From: Butyrivibrio sp. LC3010
Lineage (GTDB): Bacteria > Bacillota > Clostridia > Lachnospirales > Lachnospiraceae
DNA: 64,000 bases
Direction: 5' to 3'
Assembly (NCBI RefSeq): GCF_000424385.1
Contig: NZ_AUJU01000016.1
Location: 1 to 64,000, forward strand
A program made the position numbers and the translations under genes. The stretch's first letter is position 1. The number at the start of each line of letters is the position of its first letter. Below are positions 9,562 to 18,192 of the stretch, piece by piece. The notes beneath the pieces were generated by a model. It saw only the letters and a list, made by a program, of their open reading frames with translations, had not been told where the DNA came from and ran no database searches.

Positions 9562-9586
9562 CAAAACCAATAACTATCAGGTTTTG
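9562..9586. promoter_or_regulatory. Dyad between divergent genes
   Basis: CAAAACC at 9562-9568 and GGTTTTG at 9580-9586 form an inverted repeat between the divergent hydrolase and MATE genes, with a T-rich run after it on the plus strand. It could be an operator or a short attenuator. Nothing in the sequence decides between these. Confidence 0.35.
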
Positions 9587-9672
9587 TTTTCGAAAAAATG
9601 ATATCATATTTATGGTATAGAAAACAAAAGAAATGGAGGTTTTTCATATGTAGTTCATATGAAAACATTACT

Positions 9673-11091
9673 ATGCTTGAGAGGATAATAGAACCAGGAG
9701 AATATTTACCGGATGAGCGTAAACGGTTTAATAATGCTGCTTTAAAGGCGATGATCATACCGCTCCTTATAGAGCAGCTTCTGCAGATGGTGGTAGGACT
9801 TGCAGATACCATGATGGTCAGTTATGCAGGCGAAGCCGTGGTTGCCGGTGTAGGGCTTGATACCATGGTATACACCATTTTCATATATCTGTTTACAGCT
9901 ATCTCCGCAGGAGGATCAGTAGTTATATCTCAATACATAGGAAGTAAGGAAAAGGATAATGCGGATTTATCCGCTTCTCAGATATTTTTTATAGGTGGGG
10001 CACTTTCTTTGCTATGTATGGTGATGATGCTTTTTTTCGGATCATCTCTTCTTCAGACAATGTATCCTAAGGCAGAGGCAGATACACTGGCAGCCTGCAA
10101 GATATACATGTGGATAGTGGCATGGTCTTTCCCGGCGAATGCTGTTTATAATGCCGGGGCTGCAGTTTTTCGTGCAATGGGACAGACCAGAGTAACCATG
10201 TGGGTTTCGTTTGTAGCAAACCTTGTTAATGTTGTGGGAAATGCGATAGGGATATTCGTTCTCAAGGCCGGTGCCGCCGGAGTTGCATGGCCGACTACGA
10301 TTTCATGGTATGTGGCAGCAGCTATTATGACAGCGCTGTGTATTGAGACAAGAGCTTCTGATGAACTTCTTGGAAAAATTAAAGCATTAAGTAATCCCAG
10401 AATCAGTATAAAGATTCGGGATTCACTTCGCCTTGATGCTCCCATGGCAGGTCGCATATTAGGTGTGGCTATTCCGAACTCAATAGAAAACACCCTTTTT
10501 CAGGCTGCCAAGGTTGTTCTTGGTATGCTTACAGCAACCTTTGGAACCTCGCAGATAGCAGCAAACACCACAGGGCAGACATTCTGGTCTTTGGCTGCAT
10601 GCATGGGCATGTCCATGGGAACGGTGTTCATCACAGTAGTCGGACAGTGCGTAGGAGCAGGTGACTATGAAGCTGCAAAATGGAATATAAAAAAGCTCAC
10701 GAGGCTGTCGCTCTTACTTGCGCTCATCTGGAATGTTATAGTAATGGCGCTGACTCCGATTTTGCTTACTTTATATAATCTCTCCGATGAGACTAAGCGT
10801 CTGATACTGATAATAGTTGCGATACATAACCTGTTTTCTGCGCTGGTCCAACCTTTTTCCGGACCTCTTTCATCCGGGCTTCGAGCAGCAGGGGACGTGA
10901 AATTTACGATGTGGGCATCTATCTTTGCCACAGTTGTATGCAGGACGGCTCTGTCATTTATCCTTGCTTTGTGGATGGGAATGGGTGTCATTGGAATAGC
11001 TCTTGCTATGGTACTTGATTGGTGCATAAAGGCTGCACTTGATATATGGCGCTTCAGAAGTGGAAAATGGAGAGATCGGAAGATAATATGA
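9673..11091 (+). CDS. MATE family multidrug/cation efflux transporter
   Basis: A 472-residue polytopic protein with about twelve hydrophobic segments. MATE features include PLLIEQLLQMVVGLADTMMV at the first helix and the mirrored second half starting PNSIENTLFQ. It would export drugs or metabolites using an ion gradient. The start is uncertain: the only good ribosome site (GGAGG 9635-9639) serves an ATG at 9648 followed at once by TAG, while the first methionine that fits the family is at 9673. The next gene overlaps the stop by four bases. Confidence 0.85.
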   Translation: MLERIIEPGEYLPDERKRFNNAALKAMIIPLLIEQLLQMVVGLADTMMVSYAGEAVVAGVGLDTMVYTIFIYLFTAISAGGSVVISQYIGSKEKDNADLSASQIFFIGGALSLLCMVMMLFFGSSLLQTMYPKAEADTLAACKIYMWIVAWSFPANAVYNAGAAVFRAMGQTRVTMWVSFVANLVNVVGNAIGIFVLKAGAAGVAWPTTISWYVAAAIMTALCIETRASDELLGKIKALSNPRISIKIRDSLRLDAPMAGRILGVAIPNSIENTLFQAAKVVLGMLTATFGTSQIAANTTGQTFWSLAACMGMSMGTVFITVVGQCVGAGDYEAAKWNIKKLTRLSLLLALIWNVIVMALTPILLTLYNLSDETKRLILIIVAIHNLFSALVQPFSGPLSSGLRAAGDVKFTMWASIFATVVCRTALSFILALWMGMGVIGIALAMVLDWCIKAALDIWRFRSGKWRDRKII

Positions 11092-12215
11092 TAAGAGTAG
11101 AGGGCTACTACAGGAAAATGAAAACAGCAAATAGTAACAACTTAAGAAAAATCACTAAATTTATACTTATTGCTTTAATGATTCTTATATTAGCAGGCAT
11201 TCTGATTATACTTTTTTTTAGAACTGCCAATTATATGCACCATAAGATGATGTACAAAGGAGGTGTAAATGAAACTACATACTTGGATATTAATGGGCAG
11301 CAGCAATATGTATCGATGATGGGAGAGAACACATCGAATCCGGTGATTATCTATCTTCATGGAGGACCTTCTTCTCCGGATACATTTATAAGCTATTGTT
11401 TTTCGGATTATCTTACTGATGAATATACAGTTATTGCCTGGGATCAGAGAGGATGCGGAAGAACTTATTTTAAAAATGAAAAGACTGATCCTGATAATCA
11501 GACAGCTACCTTTGAACAGGCTTTGGAGGATTTGGATGTGCTTGTTTCCTATGCCTGTGACAGATTCGAGCAGGACAAGGTCATTCTTATGGGACATTCT
11601 TATGGGACAGTTTTGGGAAGTGTCTATGCAAAGGCACATGCAGACAAGGTACAGGCATATATAGGAATTGGACAGCTGGTATCCCTGGCAGATGCTGATA
11701 TGTACAGTTACGATGATGCCATGGAAAAAGCGAAGGCTGCCGGAGATGATACTTCCACTATGGAAAAAGCCTATGAAGAATATTGCCAGAATCCTGGGAT
11801 TCCCAATTTGCTCTCACTTCGAAATCAAACTTCAATCTATCATCCTGTGGAAAAACATGCAGATCAGTTTGGATTGGCACTATTTTCTCCCTTCGCAGGT
11901 ATAGATGACTTGCGGTGGTTTTTATTTCAAATGGGAGATATTGATAAATATGTAGACAAGAACAAGCAACTCTTTGACTTTGTGCTCTCCTTTGATGCAT
12001 GCAAGGAATCTATGGATTTTTCTATGCCGGTCTGCCTGATATCAGGCTCAGAGGACTGGGTGTGCCCTGTACAAAAAGCAGAGCAGTACCTTAAGGCTAT
12101 CAGCGCTCCCATGAAGAAAATGTATAAACTGGAAGGATTCGGACACGATGCACATTGTGCAGATCCGGAGGAATTTGCAAAAGATGTGAAAGAGTTTTTG
12201 AATGGCTGCCCGTAA
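11088..12215 (+). CDS. Membrane-anchored alpha/beta hydrolase (proline iminopeptidase-like)
   Basis: A 375-residue protein. One hydrophobic helix at about residues 25-47 anchors it, and the catalytic domain lies outside. The domain shows HGGP (oxyanion region), WDQRGCGR, nucleophile Ser171 in GHSYG, and GHDAH near the end as the histidine region. The HGGP plus DQRGCG combination is characteristic of the prolyl iminopeptidase group. Its ATG overlaps the stop of the MATE gene (ATGA), so the two are co-translated. The substrate, peptide or ester, is unknown. Confidence 0.82.
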   Translation: MIRVEGYYRKMKTANSNNLRKITKFILIALMILILAGILIILFFRTANYMHHKMMYKGGVNETTYLDINGQQQYVSMMGENTSNPVIIYLHGGPSSPDTFISYCFSDYLTDEYTVIAWDQRGCGRTYFKNEKTDPDNQTATFEQALEDLDVLVSYACDRFEQDKVILMGHSYGTVLGSVYAKAHADKVQAYIGIGQLVSLADADMYSYDDAMEKAKAAGDDTSTMEKAYEEYCQNPGIPNLLSLRNQTSIYHPVEKHADQFGLALFSPFAGIDDLRWFLFQMGDIDKYVDKNKQLFDFVLSFDACKESMDFSMPVCLISGSEDWVCPVQKAEQYLKAISAPMKKMYKLEGFGHDAHCADPEEFAKDVKEFLNGCP

Positions 12216-12514
12216 TATGAATATTTAGGGCTGTATCAATGGGGGATTCTTCTTAAAATGGCCCCACGGCTATTGCATAAGAAAACCTGCAGATTAAATC
12301 TGCATGAACTTTGTTGACTAAAAGTTTAGAAAGTAGGAAAAGTCTTAAACTTTCTGAATTTTTCAAAATGGTATTCTGTGTGGGCTTCCTATTTAATGCT
12401 TACGGATGATTTTTGAAAAAAGATAAAAAATAATGCAAAGTTAACTTGACATAATATGCAAAGCAAACTATACTATATCTGCAAAGCAAACTTAGCAAGA
12501 GTATGGAGGCTGTC
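12216..12514. other. Intergenic region before the XRE operon
   Basis: About 300 bases. It holds a short palindrome TGCAGAT/ATCTGCA (12288-12304), an AGAAAG/CTTTCT inverted repeat near 12328-12357 and, at the right, the promoter with three direct repeats. No gene was found. Confidence 0.6.
12433..12491 (+). promoter_or_regulatory. Promoter of the XRE operon with three TGCAAAG direct repeats
   Basis: A near-consensus promoter: TTGACA at 12446-12451 and TATACT at 12469-12474, with 17 bases between. Direct repeats TGCAAAG(C/T)(A/T)AAC start near 12434, 12457 and 12480, about 23 bp apart, so they bracket the -35 and -10 boxes. This fits an autoregulated operator for the small XRE repressor encoded just downstream. 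Confidence 0.7.
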
Positions 12515-12724
12515 ATGAAAAACAAAATAAAGGAGTTAAGGAAAGTGAATAAACTTTCGCAATCTGAACTTGCTGATATTGTTGGAACTACGCGTCAGAC
12601 AATTACCTCTATAGAGGTAGGAAAATATACAGCGTCTCTGATATTAGCGTATAAGATTGCACATCACTTCAATATGAATATTGAGGAAGTATTTGATTTT
12701 GAGAGCTTGGAGGAAGAAGACTAA
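12515..12724 (+). CDS. Small XRE-family repressor
   Basis: A 69-residue protein that is almost entirely a helix-turn-helix domain, beginning NKIKELR, with LSQSELADIVGTTRQTIT as the recognition region and an acidic tail. Such minimal XRE proteins usually repress their own operon together with a small membrane protein. The ATG at 12515 has GGAGG five bases upstream. Its TAA shares one base with the next ATG. The three TGCAAAG repeats in the promoter are its likely binding sites. Confidence 0.9.
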   Translation: MKNKIKELRKVNKLSQSELADIVGTTRQTITSIEVGKYTASLILAYKIAHHFNMNIEEVFDFESLEEED

Positions 12725-13203
12725 TGAATAACAAAAAAATGAATCAGATGAGAGAATCAATTAAAAAACAGAATTTTGCATATGTTGGAATTATACTACT
12801 TAGTGCAGCATTGTATTTTGTGTCACAGAGACCAACTATAACTGCAAGGTATGCAACATCTAATTATGCTGATTTCATGCAGGGATTTGTAATAGGAATG
12901 GTAATCGTATTGGACATCATAAGTATTTATCATCTTGTAAAGTATTCAAATGCTCTTAAGGATGATAAGAAACTTACACAAATCTATAACGAAATGCATG
13001 ATGAGCGTATGTGTCATATCGAATCACTATCTGGGAAGTTTACAGTAAAGTTTGCAGCTATTTTCCTATTATTATTTGCAATAGTAGTAAGCTTTTTCAG
13101 TTTTGAAGCAGCAATTGCTATTATGGCAGCATTGTTTATACTGGGGATTGCCAAGAAAGTAAGCATGGTACACTATACTAGAACATATACGGGCGAGGAA
13201 TAA
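12724..13203 (+). CDS. Small membrane protein paired with the XRE repressor
   Basis: A 159-residue protein with four predicted membrane segments (about residues 18-34, 55-75, 103-118, 120-137) and a short polar tail. It starts within the stop codon of the XRE gene, so the two are coupled. Membrane proteins of this size are commonly found beside YozG-like XRE regulators, but I do not recognise a defined function. A strong terminator follows immediately. Confidence 0.75.
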   Translation: MNNKKMNQMRESIKKQNFAYVGIILLSAALYFVSQRPTITARYATSNYADFMQGFVIGMVIVLDIISIYHLVKYSNALKDDKKLTQIYNEMHDERMCHIESLSGKFTVKFAAIFLLLFAIVVSFFSFEAAIAIMAALFILGIAKKVSMVHYTRTYTGEE

Positions 13204-13248
13204 AAAGAAAAGACTCAAGTTTATACGCAGCTTGAGTCTTTTCTTTTT
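13202..13248 (+). terminator. Intrinsic terminator of the XRE operon
   Basis: Arms at 13202-13219 and 13231-13248 pair perfectly over 18 bp around an 11-base loop; the right arm ends in TTTTCTTTTT. The left arm begins inside the stop codon of the membrane protein gene. Confidence 0.9.
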
Positions 13249-13303
13249 GTACTTCATTTGTAAGCGACCAACTAGTGTCTTGTCTGAATGACAATTTGAT
13301 AAA

Positions 13304-13438
13304 TTACTTGTCTAATTCTCAATACGCTTCGTCATCTTCAATCGCCGTAGCCACGGGCGGTACGGCGATTGACGCCAACGCAGCAGAAGGCAATTTAGAC
13401 AAGTAATAAAGTCGACTTATTTGATGACAGTAGCACTA
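13304..13438. repeat. Palindromic MITE-like element, copy 1
   Basis: Terminal inverted repeats TTACTTGTCTAA (13304-13315) and TTAGACAAGTAA (13395-13406) enclose an inner inverted repeat CAATCGCCGTA / TACGGCGATTG. The 80 bases 13359-13438 recur at 31916-31995 with four differences. There is no gene inside. It looks like a small non-autonomous repeat lying between convergent transcription units. Confidence 0.7.
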
Positions 13439-13451
13439 TGGACCATTTTCA

Positions 13452-13889
13452 TTATTCCTCATCGCGGATTTTATCCAAGGCGTCACTGATGAGTTTCTCA
13501 TCGTGACGGAACAGAAGCAGTGTTCCTACCCAGCCACCTGCGTAGATCAGCACGTACATCACAGAAGTTAAGATAAAGCCAAAGGTAGAGCGGTACCAGT
13601 AGAAAAAGTATCCAAATCCCATGATCACGCCGTACAGCAAAATGAAATGTAGCACAACGCTGATGTAATACTTCACCGGGGATTCATCCTTGGACTCGGT
13701 GGAGTTATATAAAAGGAGCACCGTAATCAGGCTGCAGAAAAAGCTGGCCAGCACAACGGATCCGGGTATGTACCAGTCAAATCCAAAATCATCCTTTCGC
13801 AGGATAACGAGCCCATAGACGCTTATGTAGCACAGGACCATAAAGCTTATCATCATTGTCTGTTCAATAATCAGTTTTATTTTATTCAT
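13452..13889 (-). CDS. DUF3021 membrane protein
   Basis: A 145-residue protein with four membrane helices and a charged C-terminal tail, matching the size and arrangement of DUF3021 proteins. These are nearly always encoded next to a LytTR regulator without a receiver domain and are thought to restrain it at the membrane. Here the ATG overlaps the LytTR stop by four bases, which supports a functional pair. It is the last gene of the minus-strand ABC-2 operon. Confidence 0.82.
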   Translation of the reverse strand: MNKIKLIIEQTMMISFMVLCYISVYGLVILRKDDFGFDWYIPGSVVLASFFCSLITVLLLYNSTESKDESPVKYYISVVLHFILLYGVIMGFGYFFYWYRSTFGFILTSVMYVLIYAGGWVGTLLLFRHDEKLISDALDKIRDEE

Positions 13890-14326
13890 ACTAATAACCC
13901 CAGTTTCTTTTTAAGTTCTTTTACGTAGCTCCTTGTGATGATGATGACTTCGCCGTTTAGGAGGACAGCCCGCATTCTGGCGTTGCTCTCAGCCTTGACG
14001 CTTTTGATCTTGCGAAGGTTGCAGATCATGGATTTCGAGCACCTGAAGAACCTGAAGTCCAGACTCTGCTCGATCTCGTAGAGTCTGCTCCTTACCTCAA
14101 GGCAGGTGTCCTTGGTGTAGGCAAAGCTCTTGTCATCAACGGTTTCAAAATAGTAAATCTGGGATAGTCTGCAGGGCATTTTCTCGCCGTCCTTGTAGCC
14201 GACGATGATCTGTTCCCCATTTTCCAGAAGCCCTATTGCAGTTTCGATGGAAGGCGTGCGTTCGTAGGCATTTATCACCGCGCTCTCGTTTTCTCCCTGT
14301 TTGATCTGATTGAATGTAACCCTCAC
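13886..14326 (-). CDS. LytTR DNA-binding regulator without receiver domain
   Basis: A 146-residue protein: an N-terminal segment of about 45 residues, then a LytTR domain with IYYFETVDDKSFAYT, FRFFRCSKSMICNL and ARMRAVLLNGEVIIITRSY. No receiver is present, as usual for the LytTR-DUF3021 group. The start is taken as GTG at 14326 because AAAGGGG lies just upstream; an ATG further up would run into the permease gene. It probably regulates its own ABC-2 operon, perhaps through the dyad at 16239-16270. Confidence 0.85.
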   Translation of the reverse strand: MRVTFNQIKQGENESAVINAYERTPSIETAIGLLENGEQIIVGYKDGEKMPCRLSQIYYFETVDDKSFAYTKDTCLEVRSRLYEIEQSLDFRFFRCSKSMICNLRKIKSVKAESNARMRAVLLNGEVIIITRSYVKELKKKLGLLV

Positions 14327-14337
14327 AATTTTCCCCT

Positions 14338-15258
14338 TTATCTCTTGCCATAAACAGCAGGATATACCACTCTCATGATTACTAAAAAGATAACTGTAAT
14401 AATTATTATATATGTCCAGGTCAGATTCAATGTCCAAATATCTCCACCTATGATTGTGCGATATGAAAAAACATCAAGCATGGCTTCCTTGAATGCGCCG
14501 CCGTCAAGGCCACTGATGCACTCATCCATATGTCTTAAGATTCCGCCCGTAAGGTAATTTCTTATAAGCACTGTAACTCCTGTTGCGGGAACAAGGTTGC
14601 AGACGTTCTGGATTCCTCTGTTAAACTGCGAAAGAGGCATGTATGCTCCGATCACAAAGCCTGAGATTGCCGACAGGATTCCCATGAAGGCACTGCAGGT
14701 ACCCATGTTTTTAAAGAACATCATGACTACCATGAATGCTGCGGTTGATGAAACTGTTCCAAGTAAAACTGCGCCCACAAGTCTTACCACGTCGCCTGCT
14801 GTCAGGTACATTTCGCCTAAAGCACTGAGTACTCCGATTCCAAGTCCAAGTACGATCATGGTCTGGAGAAATGCTGAAATAACTGATGCGCAGAAATAGG
14901 CAAGAATGATCTCGAATCTCTTGACCGGTGTGACTCTCATGTCATAATCCACCTTGTCCTCCCTGTCACTTACTATGATCTCAAGGGCGTTGTAGGGAAT
15001 GGTTATCAGCGCAGAGCTGATGATACCTGTAAGGAGGAGTCCGTTCACAAACTGTTCCATATCCTTGGCTGCAATTATGTTTTCAAGACCTTTAGCCGCA
15101 TCATTAAGTGATGACAGCAGCGTATTCTTCAGGAAAAGAATATACAAAAGGAGGATGATCATCGGGGTAAGCATTGAAAAGAAAATCGACCCTTTATTTG
15201 TAAAGAACACCAGCATATTTCTCTTTGTAAGTCCCCAAAAGCTTCTTAATTTAGCCAT
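14338..15258 (-). CDS. ABC-2 type transporter permease
   Basis: A 306-residue membrane protein with six hydrophobic segments, including a long region after the first helix and the conserved stretch around YDMRVTPVKRFEIILAYF, where ABC-2 permeases place their cytoplasmic coupling helix. It overlaps the ATPase gene by eight bases. The pair resembles drug or lipid exporters of the DrrAB/NatAB kind; the substrate cannot be told from sequence. Confidence 0.88.
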   Translation of the reverse strand: MAKLRSFWGLTKRNMLVFFTNKGSIFFSMLTPMIILLLYILFLKNTLLSSLNDAAKGLENIIAAKDMEQFVNGLLLTGIISSALITIPYNALEIIVSDREDKVDYDMRVTPVKRFEIILAYFCASVISAFLQTMIVLGLGIGVLSALGEMYLTAGDVVRLVGAVLLGTVSSTAAFMVVMMFFKNMGTCSAFMGILSAISGFVIGAYMPLSQFNRGIQNVCNLVPATGVTVLIRNYLTGGILRHMDECISGLDGGAFKEAMLDVFSYRTIIGGDIWTLNLTWTYIIIITVIFLVIMRVVYPAVYGKR

Positions 15259-16171
15259 TTACATTCACCATTTCCTTTCCGGTAAGTGTTAAGAACACAT
15301 CGTCCATAGTTCCTTTTATGATTTCAAAATCTTTGATAAGTCCCTTGTTGTTCCAGATAAATTCCGTGATTCCCTCGTTCATTGCGATGCTGTAGTGATC
15401 AACTTCATATTTGAACTTGGTTTTCCCGGCGCCGCTGATCAGCCTTGTGCTTTCCTCGCTCTCCTCGGTGTACCAAATGAGTTTCTTGCTTGTGTATCTG
15501 TTCTTAAGCTCTGCCGGCGTTCCCTCAGCGATGATGTTTCCCTTATCCATGATCACCACGTTGTCTGCCTCCGCCGTTTCCTCCATGTAATGGGTGGTGA
15601 GGAAGATCGTCAGGTTATCGTGTTTTCTAAGGTAGTTGATGTAGTCCCATACTATCTTTCTGGACATTGGATCCAGTCCTGTAGTGGGCTCATCCAGGAA
15701 CAGTATCCCGGGCTTATGCAAAAGAGCTCTCGCTATATCGATACGTCTTCTCTGGCCTCCGGATAACTTCTCGTATTTTTTATTCCAGATCTCTCCAAGA
15801 TTGAAATCATCCCAGAAACCTTCAAGCCTTGCCATTATCTCTTTTGTGCTATATCCGTAGTAGGCGCCTCTGGTCATAAGGTTCTGTTTGACTGTGAGCT
15901 TACCGTCCAGCACCGAGTTCTGGAAAACAATTCCAATCTCTTTTCTTATATTGTCATCATCCCTGCCAAGCTCATGTCCCATCACGTAAGCATTTCCCGA
16001 AGTCTTGGGAAGGATTGTACTCAGCATGTTTATGGTTGTGGACTTGCCTGCTCCGTTCTCGCCAAGGAATGCGAAGAGCTCGCCCCTGTTTACGGAGAAG
16101 GAAATATTATTCACTGCTGTGTGGTCGCCATATCTCTTTTGCAGATTGGTTACTTCGATTGCCTTTTTCAT
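15251..16171 (-). CDS. ABC-2 type transporter ATPase (DrrA/NatA-like)
   Basis: A 306-residue ATPase with Walker A GENGAGKST, signature LSGGQRRRID and Walker B LFLDEPTTGLD, followed by an H-loop THYMEE and an extended C-terminal domain of about 85 residues typical of exporter ATPases of the DrrA family. It is the first gene of a four-gene minus-strand operon (ATPase, permease, LytTR, DUF3021). A ribosome site AGAGGCACAGG precedes its ATG. Confidence 0.92.
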   Translation of the reverse strand: MKKAIEVTNLQKRYGDHTAVNNISFSVNRGELFAFLGENGAGKSTTINMLSTILPKTSGNAYVMGHELGRDDDNIRKEIGIVFQNSVLDGKLTVKQNLMTRGAYYGYSTKEIMARLEGFWDDFNLGEIWNKKYEKLSGGQRRRIDIARALLHKPGILFLDEPTTGLDPMSRKIVWDYINYLRKHDNLTIFLTTHYMEETAEADNVVIMDKGNIIAEGTPAELKNRYTSKKLIWYTEESEESTRLISGAGKTKFKYEVDHYSIAMNEGITEFIWNNKGLIKDFEIIKGTMDDVFLTLTGKEMVNVNG

Positions 16172-16560
16172 CCTGTGCCTCTTTTCTTTAACTACTTGTT
16201 TCTTGGTTCTGAGTTGATATTACCTGATTTTGCGCACAAAAAAAGTGCAACTGCGGTAAGTTGCACTTTTCGTTAGGTGAAATACAAAATTCTTTCAAAA
16301 TATATCAGGCTGCAGATGCTTCTTTTGACTCCTGTTGAAACCAATGATAAGAGATACGCCTCGTTATGGCTAATATATGGTAGTTATATTTGGGATAATT
16401 ATGAGAGAAACAGTAGCATTGGAGCGAGTTACTACCTATATCTTGTAGTTGTACTGATTTGAAAAAGTAATTAGAATAATAATTGCAATGGTATTTCGGT
16501 ATGTGAGAATTGCAGGTGTGTAAACAGGTAGTTCTCACTGTTTTCTTGGAGGGTAAAAAT
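16172..16560. other. Divergent intergenic region with a strong dyad
   Basis: About 390 bases between the minus-strand ABC-2 operon and a plus-strand secreted protein. It contains the hairpin at 16239-16270 and a featureless AT-rich stretch to 16540. Short frames here lack ribosome sites and I do not call them genes. Confidence 0.6.
16239..16270 (-). promoter_or_regulatory. Dyad upstream of the ABC-2/LytTR operon
   Basis: Arms AAAAGTGCAACT and AGTTGCACTTTT pair perfectly around six bases. Read on the minus strand it is followed by more T residues, so it could be an attenuator of the operon that starts at 16171, or the LytTR operator. It is about 70 bp upstream of the ATPase gene. Confidence 0.5.
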
Positions 16561-17127
16561 ATGAGGAAAAAAACATGGCAGGTTGTGCGTAGATTATTGT
16601 CGGTCGCGTTAGTATTTGCTTTGACGATTGTACTGGCGAATCCGGTTGTGGCTGAGGCTAAGACAAAAACGCTAAAACTTCCCTTTGGTGACTTTGGGAT
16701 CCCCGAAGAGTCTTATATCGAATCAGTCGCTGTGACTATTAATAAAACAGGAACATATAAAATTCAAGAGAAGAAGACTTCCGACTATTTTGCTGGTTTT
16801 ATAAAGTTTGTTGTTCCAAAAACAAAAAAATATACATTTACTTTCAGTGAGCCGAGAGCTAAAGGTAAATCACCATGCCTCCCATACGTGCAGTTTACCA
16901 GACCTACCGGGATTGAGAATCAAATAACTAATGTTCCTGGATATTCAAAGGGGTATTCAGGTACTAATCAGTTTCCTTTTGCGTACAGAGTACCAGGCAA
17001 AAATAACGTTGCCAAGCGAACTGTAACAATGAATTTAGAGAAAGATCAGGTTATATATATTCAGATAGTAAATGCTTTTTATGCCTCAAAAGGTAAAAAG
17101 TTTACCTGCAAAATGAAAATCAAGTAA
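16561..17127 (+). CDS. Secreted protein of unknown function
   Basis: A 188-residue protein with a clear signal peptide (basic RKKTWQVVRR, hydrophobic core, likely cleavage after AEA near residue 32). The mature part is lysine-rich and beta-like, with TYKIQEKKTS, KKYTFTFSEP and KGKKFTCKMKI. It resembles small beta-sandwich domains seen in secreted Lachnospiraceae proteins, but I cannot name a family. GGAGGG precedes the ATG. It appears to be a single-gene unit ending in a terminator at about 17178. Confidence 0.75.
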   Translation: MRKKTWQVVRRLLSVALVFALTIVLANPVVAEAKTKTLKLPFGDFGIPEESYIESVAVTINKTGTYKIQEKKTSDYFAGFIKFVVPKTKKYTFTFSEPRAKGKSPCLPYVQFTRPTGIENQITNVPGYSKGYSGTNQFPFAYRVPGKNNVAKRTVTMNLEKDQVIYIQIVNAFYASKGKKFTCKMKIK

Positions 17128-17177
17128 TCAATGCAACTGATGTAATGATTAACAATTATTTATAATGAAGATTTGTG

Positions 17178-17215
17178 ATGCCTCGTGGTGTGATAACTGC
17201 GGGGCATTTTTTATT
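17178..17215 (+). terminator. Terminator after the secreted protein gene
   Basis: ATGCCTCG and CGGGGCAT arms (one wobble pair) around a loop, followed by TTTTTTATTT. Confidence 0.7.
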
Positions 17216-17344
17216 TCATAGCTTCTTAAGAAGTATTGTCCTGACTTTATGTCATTTCAGGCTCAGTTTTGTATAATTGAGAGAGAATGAATTGTTGAAA
17301 ACGGCAGCAGTGCTATTATGAGAATATAGAAAACGGAGGCGGTT

Positions 17345-18109
17345 GTGGGAGATAAATATTTATATCTTATTGTCGTACTGGTTGTAATACTTATTGTGTG
17401 CATTGCTGTTCTGATAAAGAATTACATGAAGCTGATCGCCGGGAATGATGCTCTTCGCGAAAGTATCAAAAATCTGGGCGAATTAAATGACAAACTCAGA
17501 ATGGACAGGCACGATTACCTGAACCATCTGCAAATTATCTATGGGCTGATGGAACTTGAGGAATATGATGAAATGAATTCATACCTCAGAAAAGTTTACA
17601 AGGAGTTGCTTAAAACAGGGAAAGCTGTAAAGACGTCAAAGCCTGCTATAAACGCACTCCTGGCAGCCAAGATGGCAGAAGCTGAAGCTAAGGGAATCGA
17701 GTTTTTGATTGATGTAAAATCCGATCTTAAAAAGCTCGAAATTGAGGACTGGGAGCTGTGCAAGATTCTTTCCAATCTAATCGACAATGCGATGAAAGCG
17801 CTTGAAGATTTTGATGGAGAGGAAAAGAAAATCAGAGTACAGATCAATGAAACGCCTGAGAGATATATTTTCAGCGTTGAGGATAATGGGCCTAAAATCC
17901 CGGAAAGCATCAGAGAGAGTATTTTTAAGAAAGGCTTTTCAACAAGGAAGGAGGACGGCCACGGAATGGGACTTGCAATCGTATCCAACATTTTAAGTAA
18001 AAACGATGGAGATATCGAGCTTTTGTCGGATGATGAGGAGACAGCCTTTACCATAAGTTTTGGAAAAGAGGACGAACATATCGTTCATAGAGGAACTGGT
18101 TGCCTCTAG
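17345..18109 (+). CDS. Sensor histidine kinase of the SpoOB/CitA-like (GHKL) type
   Basis: A 254-residue kinase with a single N-terminal membrane helix (residues 4-25), a helical dimerisation segment with phospho-acceptor His56 in DRHDYLNHLQ, and an ATPase domain with NLIDNAMKAL, VEDNGP and GHGMGLAIV. There is essentially no extracytoplasmic sensor. The start is GTG with GGAGG five bases upstream. Kinases of this class pair with LytTR response regulators; the only candidate here lies beyond nfeD and floA, at 19732. Confidence 0.88.
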   Translation: MGDKYLYLIVVLVVILIVCIAVLIKNYMKLIAGNDALRESIKNLGELNDKLRMDRHDYLNHLQIIYGLMELEEYDEMNSYLRKVYKELLKTGKAVKTSKPAINALLAAKMAEAEAKGIEFLIDVKSDLKKLEIEDWELCKILSNLIDNAMKALEDFDGEEKKIRVQINETPERYIFSVEDNGPKIPESIRESIFKKGFSTRKEDGHGMGLAIVSNILSKNDGDIELLSDDEETAFTISFGKEDEHIVHRGTGCL

Positions 18110-18192
18110 TGCACGGCACATGGGTGCTTACGGTATCCGAATCCGATCGGTTTTAATCGTATTTCAACTTGTATTTGTAGGAGAGAATAATT

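Noticed and set aside
9598..9672. Longer N-terminus for the MATE transporter
   Set aside because: The extra 25 residues are polar and unlike any MATE start, and the ATG at 9598 has no ribosome site.
14327..14437. ATG start giving a 183-residue LytTR protein
   Set aside because: It would overlap the permease gene by 100 bases; a GTG with AAAGGGG upstream fits the domain start.
16272..16540. Small frames on both strands in the ABC-2/secreted-protein spacer
   Set aside because: No ribosome sites, no recognisable residues, and strong AT bias.
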